DNA of 11,395 nucleotides from Clostridia bacterium (GTDB lineage Bacteria; Bacillota_A; Clostridia; Peptostreptococcales; JAAYPU01): assembly GCA_022360735.1 (NCBI GenBank), contig JAKSCF010000187.1, positions 1-11,395 of the forward strand, in the 5' to 3' direction. How positions within the stretch are numbered: position 1 is the first letter of the stretch; each line of letters begins with the position of its first letter. A model generated the notes under the pieces. It made no database searches and was not told the DNA's origin. It was given only the letters and a program-made list of their open reading frames with translations. Shown in pieces: positions 5,930 to 11,395 of the stretch. A program made the translations under genes and the position numbers.

Positions 5930-7039
5930 ATGGCTAGTAAAATAAAGTTGGGTATTATTTTTGGGGGGCGCTCAGGTGAACATGTGGTTTCATTAATGTC
6001 AGCCACTTCAGTTATAAGAGCAGTAGATAAACAAAAATATGACATCATATGTATTGGTATAACCAGACAAGGACGCTGGATGCTTTATGAGGGCCCTGTT
6101 GAAAACATAGAAAACGGCCAATGGGAAGAAATCGCTCAAAATTTATACGATCAGAACCCAAATCAATATGCCTTTGATCTTATAGGAACCCATAATCCAT
6201 TAAAAGATAAAGTAGATGTAGTGTTTCCTGTACTACATGGACCATATGGTGAAGATGGTACCATTCAAGGGCTTTTTGAAATGGCGGACATACCCTATGT
6301 AGGAGCAGGTGTTCTTGGATCTGTTACTGCAATGGATAAGGCATGTTCAAAGGTTTTGTTTGAAAGAGAAAATCTGCCTATATGTGATTATACCGTTATT
6401 TTTAGAAAAGACTTTGAAGAAGATCCAAATGAAATCATTGCTCAAATTGAAAAGGATTTTGATTATCCTGTATTTATAAAACCGGCTAATTTAGGATCAA
6501 GTGTAGGTATATCTAAAGCGCATAACCCAAAAGAACTATTGGAAGGACTATTGGAAGCTTGCCGGTATGATAGAAAAATCATCATAGAAGAATTCATTAA
6601 CTGCAGAGAAATAGAAACAGGTGTCATGGGCAATGATAATCCAAAAGCAGCTGCAGTAGGTGAAATTATACCATCCAAAGAATTCTATGATTATGAAGCC
6701 AAGTATTTCGATGGCGGCAAATCTAAAATATGTATACCTGCAAATATAAAAAAAGAACAAGAAGAGAAAATAAGAGCATTAGCTATTGATGCTTATAAAG
6801 CATTAGACTGCTGCGGCTTTGCCCGAGTAGATTTCTTTATCTCTAAAGAAACAGAAAAGATATACATTAATGAAATTAATACCATTCCCGGATTTACAGC
6901 ATTTAGCATGTTTCCGCTTTTGTGGGAAGAGGAAGGTGTTGAATATTCTAAGCTTATTGACAAATTAATAGCATATGCCCTTGAAAAATATGAAGAAAAA
7001 AGTAGAAATGCACTAAAGCTGGAGGTGGAGAAGGCATGA
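5930..7039 (+). CDS. ddl: D-alanine--D-alanine ligase
   Basis: Ddl joins two D-alanines using ATP to make the terminal dipeptide of peptidoglycan precursors in the cytoplasm. The 369-residue protein has all three ATP-grasp regions. The N-terminal GGRSGEHVVS (12-21) keeps the substrate-binding Glu17, though the usual second Glu is Val19. HGPYGEDGTIQG is at 103-114 and the ATP loop KPANLGSSVG at 184-193. The omega loop EFYDYEAKY is at 251-259. The metal-binding end includes Asp301 (ARVDFF) and EINTIPG (315-321). The tyrosine-rich omega loop indicates a true D-Ala-D-Ala enzyme rather than a VanA/VanB-type D-lactate ligase. The ATG is preceded by a G-rich GGGGGGATT (5918-5926), an imperfect Shine-Dalgarno. 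The stop overlaps the next start (ATGA), so ddl and the DUF1934 gene are translationally coupled. Confidence 0.97.
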   Translation: MASKIKLGIIFGGRSGEHVVSLMSATSVIRAVDKQKYDIICIGITRQGRWMLYEGPVENIENGQWEEIAQNLYDQNPNQYAFDLIGTHNPLKDKVDVVFPVLHGPYGEDGTIQGLFEMADIPYVGAGVLGSVTAMDKACSKVLFERENLPICDYTVIFRKDFEEDPNEIIAQIEKDFDYPVFIKPANLGSSVGISKAHNPKELLEGLLEACRYDRKIIIEEFINCREIETGVMGNDNPKAAAVGEIIPSKEFYDYEAKYFDGGKSKICIPANIKKEQEEKIRALAIDAYKALDCCGFARVDFFISKETEKIYINEINTIPGFTAFSMFPLLWEEEGVEYSKLIDKLIAYALEKYEEKSRNALKLEVEKA

Positions 7040-7470
7040 AAAACATAATGTTAAAAATTATTGGAAAACAAATGGGCAAGGGTGGAGAAGAAGAGGTTAT
7101 TGAATTGATTACCGAAGGGAAGTATTACAGAAAAGGAGATACCACATACTTGGTATATCAGGAAACAGAGTTATCAGGAATAGAAGGATGTGTTACAACC
7201 CTTAAAATAACAGATGACCTTATTAAAATGAAAAGATTCGGAACCGCATCCTCAGAAATCCAATTTGAAAAAGGAAAAAGATTTAATACCCATTATAATA
7301 CCCCTTATGGCAACGTTGAAATGGAAGTGGTAACTAAACGTATTGAAAATGCATTAAATATTCAAGATGTTACAGGATCTTTAAAAATAGAATATGATAT
7401 CAGCCTGCAGGGCCTAGTGGAAGGTAAAAATAAAATTAATATAGAAATCATGAAGAATAGAAAAAATTAA
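7036..7470 (+). CDS. DUF1934 (YwiB-like) beta-barrel protein
   Basis: This 144-residue protein matches the DUF1934 family, related to Bacillus YwiB and predicted to have a calycin-like beta-barrel fold. Family landmarks are visible: YLVYQETELSGIEGCVTTLK at about 39-58, a basic RFG segment, the FEKGKRFNTHYNTPYG stretch near 82-97 and a C-terminal IEYDISLQGL. There is no signal peptide or membrane segment, so it is probably cytoplasmic. Its function is not established. Its start overlaps the ddl stop by 4 bases (ATGA), and GGAGGTGG at 7021-7028, inside the ddl coding region, serves as the Shine-Dalgarno. The S41 protease follows 17 bases later. The tight operon suggests some link to wall synthesis or envelope quality control, but that is inference from context only. 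Confidence 0.88.
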   Translation: MKNIMLKIIGKQMGKGGEEEVIELITEGKYYRKGDTTYLVYQETELSGIEGCVTTLKITDDLIKMKRFGTASSEIQFEKGKRFNTHYNTPYGNVEMEVVTKRIENALNIQDVTGSLKIEYDISLQGLVEGKNKINIEIMKNRKN

Positions 7471-7487
7471 TAAAAGGAGAGAAGCAA

Positions 7488-8915
7488 GTGAAAAATAAAA
7501 AGAAAGCAGCACGTATACTAGCATTTGTTATAGCATTTTTAATGATATTCTTTTCTTTAGCCAGTATGGCCTTTGCAGCAGAAGAAGAGAGAGATATCAC
7601 TTATGTGGACGAGCAGTTGGATTTTTTAAAAGACTTAGTCAAGTATGTGGATGCGAAATATGCTGAAGATATTGATTATGAAAAAATCGTAGATGAAGTA
7701 TATAATGGATTTTTTGAAGCATTGGACCCGTATAGCACTTATTTTACAAGAAATGATGAGTATGATGATTTTGTTGAATCTGTTTCCGGTGAATATACAG
7801 GAATAGGAGTTGTTATTACAACAAAAGACAATCAGTGTGTCGTTATATCTGCTATGGCAGATGGTCCTTCCTATGAAGCAGGCATATTATCAGGTGATGT
7901 TATTGTAAGCGTAGATGGAGAGGATGTATCAGAGGCTACTTCAGAATATATTGTAAGCTTATTAAGAGGCGAACCCGGTACGAAAGTAACCGTAGGCATA
8001 AAAAGAGAAGGATATGCAGAAAATCTTCAGTTTGAAATTATAAGAGAAACCATAAAACTATCTTCAGTATCCCATGAAGTGAAAGAAAATCATATTGGCT
8101 ATATTCGAATTCTAAGCTTTGACAGTAATACCGGAGAAGAATTTAAAGATGCTTTAGCAAAACTAAGAGAAGAAAATATACAGTCCTTAATTATTGACTT
8201 GAGAAACAATGGCGGGGGCTATATCAATACGGCTTTAGAAGTAGCAGAGGCAATCGTTCCAAAAGGACCCATCATGCACTTTGAATCAAAGGGAGAAATT
8301 ACGGAAACTTATGAATCCGAAACACCACAAATAGATATTCCTGTTGCGGTTCTAGTAAATGGCGGCACTGCCAGTGCTTCAGAAATAATGGCAGGAGCCA
8401 TACAAGACAGCAATTCAGGAACCATAATAGGCACTCAAACATTCGGAAAAGGCTCTGCTCAAACATCTCTCAACCTTAAAAATGGCGGCGGCATGAAGTT
8501 GACAGTAGCCCATTTTCTGACACCCAATAAAAAGGTTATTCACCAAAATGGCATTACACCGGATATTGTAATAGAAAATAAAGCTAACCCGGATTTTGAT
8601 GAACTTGTAGAGCAAGCCGAACAATTTGCCCCAATGATTGAATCCAAAAAACCCACTTTAAACGACCAAGGGTTAAATGTATTTGGCGCACAGCAAAGAC
8701 TTGCATTCTTAGGATATGACCAAGTGCGAGCAACAGGAATATTAGATGAAGTAACCTTTGAAGCCATCAAACATTTTCAAACATCAAAAGGAATCTTTCC
8801 ATACGGTGTTTTAGACCATACTACAAGAGACCTGCTAAAAACAGAAATTGTCGATTACCTAAACAATTTAAATAGAGATGCACAGCTAGAAAAAGCAATA
8901 GAGATACTAAAATAA
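7488..8915 (+). CDS. S41 carboxy-terminal processing protease with PDZ and peptidoglycan-binding domains (CtpA/CtpB type)
   Basis: This is an exported serine protease of the Ctp family (475 residues). In order it has a signal peptide (about 1-30, ending ASMAFA), a helical lead-in, a PDZ domain at about 100-175 (YTGIGVVITTK, later SGDVIVSVDGEDV) and the S41 domain at about 200-365. A C-terminal PG_binding_1 domain lies at about 393-452 (LNVFGAQQRLAFLGYD). The Ser-Lys-Gln catalytic set can be placed at Ser296 (GTASASEI), Lys321 and Gln325 (FGKGSAQ), with the same 25- and 4-residue spacing as known Ctp enzymes. Translation starts at GTG with AAGGAG at 7474-7479. In Bacillus, CtpB cleaves SpoIVFA to help activate sigma-K, while CtpA has other roles. 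Sequence alone does not say which this is. It ends the ddl - DUF1934 operon before a hairpin terminator. Confidence 0.95.
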   Translation: MKNKKKAARILAFVIAFLMIFFSLASMAFAAEEERDITYVDEQLDFLKDLVKYVDAKYAEDIDYEKIVDEVYNGFFEALDPYSTYFTRNDEYDDFVESVSGEYTGIGVVITTKDNQCVVISAMADGPSYEAGILSGDVIVSVDGEDVSEATSEYIVSLLRGEPGTKVTVGIKREGYAENLQFEIIRETIKLSSVSHEVKENHIGYIRILSFDSNTGEEFKDALAKLREENIQSLIIDLRNNGGGYINTALEVAEAIVPKGPIMHFESKGEITETYESETPQIDIPVAVLVNGGTASASEIMAGAIQDSNSGTIIGTQTFGKGSAQTSLNLKNGGGMKLTVAHFLTPNKKVIHQNGITPDIVIENKANPDFDELVEQAEQFAPMIESKKPTLNDQGLNVFGAQQRLAFLGYDQVRATGILDEVTFEAIKHFQTSKGIFPYGVLDHTTRDLLKTEIVDYLNNLNRDAQLEKAIEILK

Positions 8916-8931
8916 AAATAAGATTTATATA

Positions 8932-8963
8932 AGGGTGGCACTTTTGTGGCCACCCTAAACTTT
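8932..8963. terminator. Terminator between convergent S41 protease and DUF1846 genes
   Basis: An 8-bp stem pairs AGGGTGGC (8932-8939) with GCCACCCT (8949-8956) around a 9-base loop. On the plus strand the tail is AAACTTT. On the minus strand it is TATATAAATCTTATTTTTA, which is also U-rich as RNA. It lies between two genes pointing at each other, so it probably serves both. Confidence 0.7.
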
Positions 8964-9007
8964 AATTATTAATTTATCTACACGATTTATAAAGAAATCA
9001 TGCAAAC

Positions 9008-10492
9008 CTACACAAAATACAAATCCTTAGTCGGAAACTCCGGCTCACAAGTAATATGAATACCTAATTTCCTAAATATATTTTCATCAGCTTGGCTGAT
9101 AATATTGGATGAATGTGCTTCAAAGTTTTTAAGGCATTCCAGCTTTGTCATTGCTAAAGCCGCAGTTGGGTTGGTAGCTGCACTGATACTTAAAGCAATT
9201 AATATTTCCTCAAGATTCAACACAGGATTTTTGCTTCCAAGGGTATTCTTTTTAAGCTTCAATATAGGCTCCAATACAATAGGCGATATCAACAAAATCT
9301 CATCCGAAATATCCGATAAAACTTTAATGGAATTTAGTATAGCACTAGCGGAAGCATTCATCAAAGAAGAAGCTTTACCGGTAACAATCCTGCTGTCATG
9401 AAGCATAATTGCCATAGCAGGAACACCTGTTTTCTCTGATTTTTCCTTTGCCGGTTGTACCACCAGCCTGTCCTCCGGCTTTAAATTGAGTTCTTTCATA
9501 ATGACATTTATTCTTTGTGCGGTTTCTAAGTCTATAATCCCTTGTTTATGATCGCACCAGGACTTATAATATCTTCTTATAATTTCTTGTTTTCCAGCTT
9601 CCTTTACCACCGCATCATCAAATATACCATAACCGGCCATATTGACACCCATATCGGTAGGGGACTTATAATTAGAATCATCTCCTACAATGGTGGATAG
9701 GATGGTTTTAACAATAGGAAAAACTTCAATATCCCTATTGTAATTAACGGTAGTCTCCCCATAAGTATCTAAATGAAAAGGATCAATCATATTAACATCC
9801 TTAAGATCTATAGTGGCTGCTTCATAAGCAATGTTAACCGGATGCATCAATGGAAGATTCCAAATAGGGAAAGTCTCAAATTTTGCATAACCGGCCTTAA
9901 CACCTCTCTTATGCTCATGATAGAGCTGAGAAAGAGCGGTAGCAAGCTTTCCGCTGCCGGGACCCGGTGCGGTAACTACCACAAGGGGCTTAGTAGTTTC
10001 AACATATGGATTAATGCCATAACCCTCATCACTTACGATGGTATCAATATCATGAGGATAGCCTTGTATATGCCGATGAATATAGGTTTTAACACCCCTC
10101 ATCTCGAGCTTCTTAATAAAAATATCAGCAGAAGGCTGTTCTGCATACCTGGTAATTACCACACTGTTGATAGGAATCTCCCAGCTATTAAAATTATCTA
10201 TTAACCTCATGACTTCCATATCATAAGTTATTCCAACATCTGAACGAATTTTATTACGTTCAATATCCCCTGCGTGAATAGAAAATATTATTTCGGCTTT
10301 GTCTCTCAATTTATGTAACAGCTTAACCTTTGCATTGACATCAAAACCTGGAAGTACTCTGGCAGCATGGAAATCATCAAAAAGTTTCCCGCCAAACTCT
10401 AGGTAAAGCTTATTATCAAATCTTTCGATTCTCTTTAGTATATGTTCCGTCTGTTTTTCAATATATAAGTCATTATTGAATCCAATCTGCAA
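9008..10492 (-). CDS. DUF1846 family protein of unknown function
   Basis: This 494-residue cytoplasmic protein matches the DUF1846 (UPF0371) family, conserved in streptococci, clostridia and others. I see no signal peptide or membrane segment. Conserved stretches include [20 protein letters not shown] near 28-47, a glycine-rich [12 protein letters not shown] near 174-185 that resembles a nucleotide-binding P-loop, and the segment from [20 protein letters not shown] (about 234-253) with its DIEVFP extension. Structures from the family exist but I know of no settled biochemical role. I chose the TTG start at 10492: GGGAG (10506-10502) gives it 9 bases of spacing, and the protein then begins MQIGFNN like relatives. 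An in-frame GTG at 10498 would leave only 3 bases to that site. It is the only minus-strand gene here and appears monocistronic. Confidence 0.93.
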   Translation of the reverse strand: MQIGFNNDLYIEKQTEHILKRIERFDNKLYLEFGGKLFDDFHAARVLPGFDVNAKVKLLHKLRDKAEIIFSIHAGDIERNKIRSDVGITYDMEVMRLIDNFNSWEIPINSVVITRYAEQPSADIFIKKLEMRGVKTYIHRHIQGYPHDIDTIVSDEGYGINPYVETTKPLVVVTAPGPGSGKLATALSQLYHEHKRGVKAGYAKFETFPIWNLPLMHPVNIAYEAATIDLKDVNMIDPFHLDTYGETTVNYNRDIEVFPIVKTILSTIVGDDSNYKSPTDMGVNMAGYGIFDDAVVKEAGKQEIIRRYYKSWCDHKQGIIDLETAQRINVIMKELNLKPEDRLVVQPAKEKSEKTGVPAMAIMLHDSRIVTGKASSLMNASASAILNSIKVLSDISDEILLISPIVLEPILKLKKNTLGSKNPVLNLEEILIALSISAATNPTAALAMTKLECLKNFEAHSSNIISQADENIFRKLGIHITCEPEFPTKDLYFV

Positions 10493-10526
10493 GCACACTC
10501 ACTCCCTCTTCTAAATTAACTTAGAT

Positions 10527-10555
10527 ATAATATCATTTTTTGTCGATAAAAACAA
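10527..10555 (-). promoter_or_regulatory. Candidate promoter for the DUF1846 gene
   Basis: On the minus strand, an extended -10 TGATATTAT (10535-10527) is preceded by TTGTTT (10555-10550), giving a 17-base spacer to the -10 hexamer. The -35 is a partial match. Transcription would start about 7 bases further on, leaving a short leader before the TTG at 10492. Placement fits, but such A/T-rich DNA yields chance matches. Confidence 0.45.

Positions 10556-11395
<840 letters not shown>

Noticed and set aside
5930..7039. VanA/VanB-type D-Ala-D-Lac ligase
   Set aside because: The omega loop reads EFYDYEAKY, the tyrosine-bearing D-Ala-D-Ala form, and there is no vanH or vanX neighbour.
9105..10204. 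Plus-strand ORFs at 9105-9401 and 9773-10204
   Set aside because: Both lie antisense within the DUF1846 gene, lack Shine-Dalgarno sites and show no recognisable domains; the minus-strand frame carries clear family motifs.

Overview
The window reads as a core chromosomal segment of a low-GC, endospore-forming Firmicute, most likely a member of the Clostridia. The basis is the strongly A/T-rich codon use, Shine-Dalgarno sites of the AAGGAGG type, TTG/GTG starts, and a set of sporulation and germination genes (SpoIIR, SleB, YpeB, a SPOCS/DUF3794-LysM protein). From memory, unchecked here, the order LysM protein - ispE - spoIIR - ddl - pyrG resembles other clostridial chromosomes. I see no mobile genes, CRISPR, rRNA or tRNA.

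Layout. Positions 1-741 hold the C-terminal half of a DUF3794/LysM spore-envelope type protein, closed by a hairpin terminator. Then come ispE (isoprenoid precursor synthesis) and a GntR/FCD regulator 47 bases downstream, closed by a strong terminator at 2495-2528. The next gap contains a match to the forespore sigma-F promoter pattern and a fragment resembling a dispersed clostridial repeat. It leads into spoIIR - sleB - ypeB, a forespore signalling and germination block ending at two tandem terminators. An extended -10 promoter precedes ddl - DUF1934 - S41 carboxy-terminal protease, a tightly packed wall-related operon. That operon ends at a hairpin shared with the only minus-strand gene, a DUF1846 protein (9008-10492). 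A very A/T-rich gap of about 430 bases separates DUF1846 from pyrG, which runs off the right end.

How the genes fit together. SpoIIR is the forespore signal that triggers sigma-E activation in the mother cell. SleB and YpeB are the cortex-lytic enzyme and its partner, made in the forespore and used at germination. Ddl makes the D-Ala-D-Ala dipeptide for peptidoglycan. The S41 protease has a signal peptide, a PDZ domain and a peptidoglycan-binding tail, so it works at the envelope. IspE feeds the MEP pathway, hence undecaprenyl carriers, and PyrG makes CTP.

I do not see an obviously new multi-gene system. The most interesting items are the sigma-F promoter match ahead of a spoIIR-sleB pair, near-identical terminator hairpins at two distant loci, the unusual pyrG leader with a possible 10-codon ORF, and the two genes of unknown function (DUF1934, DUF1846).
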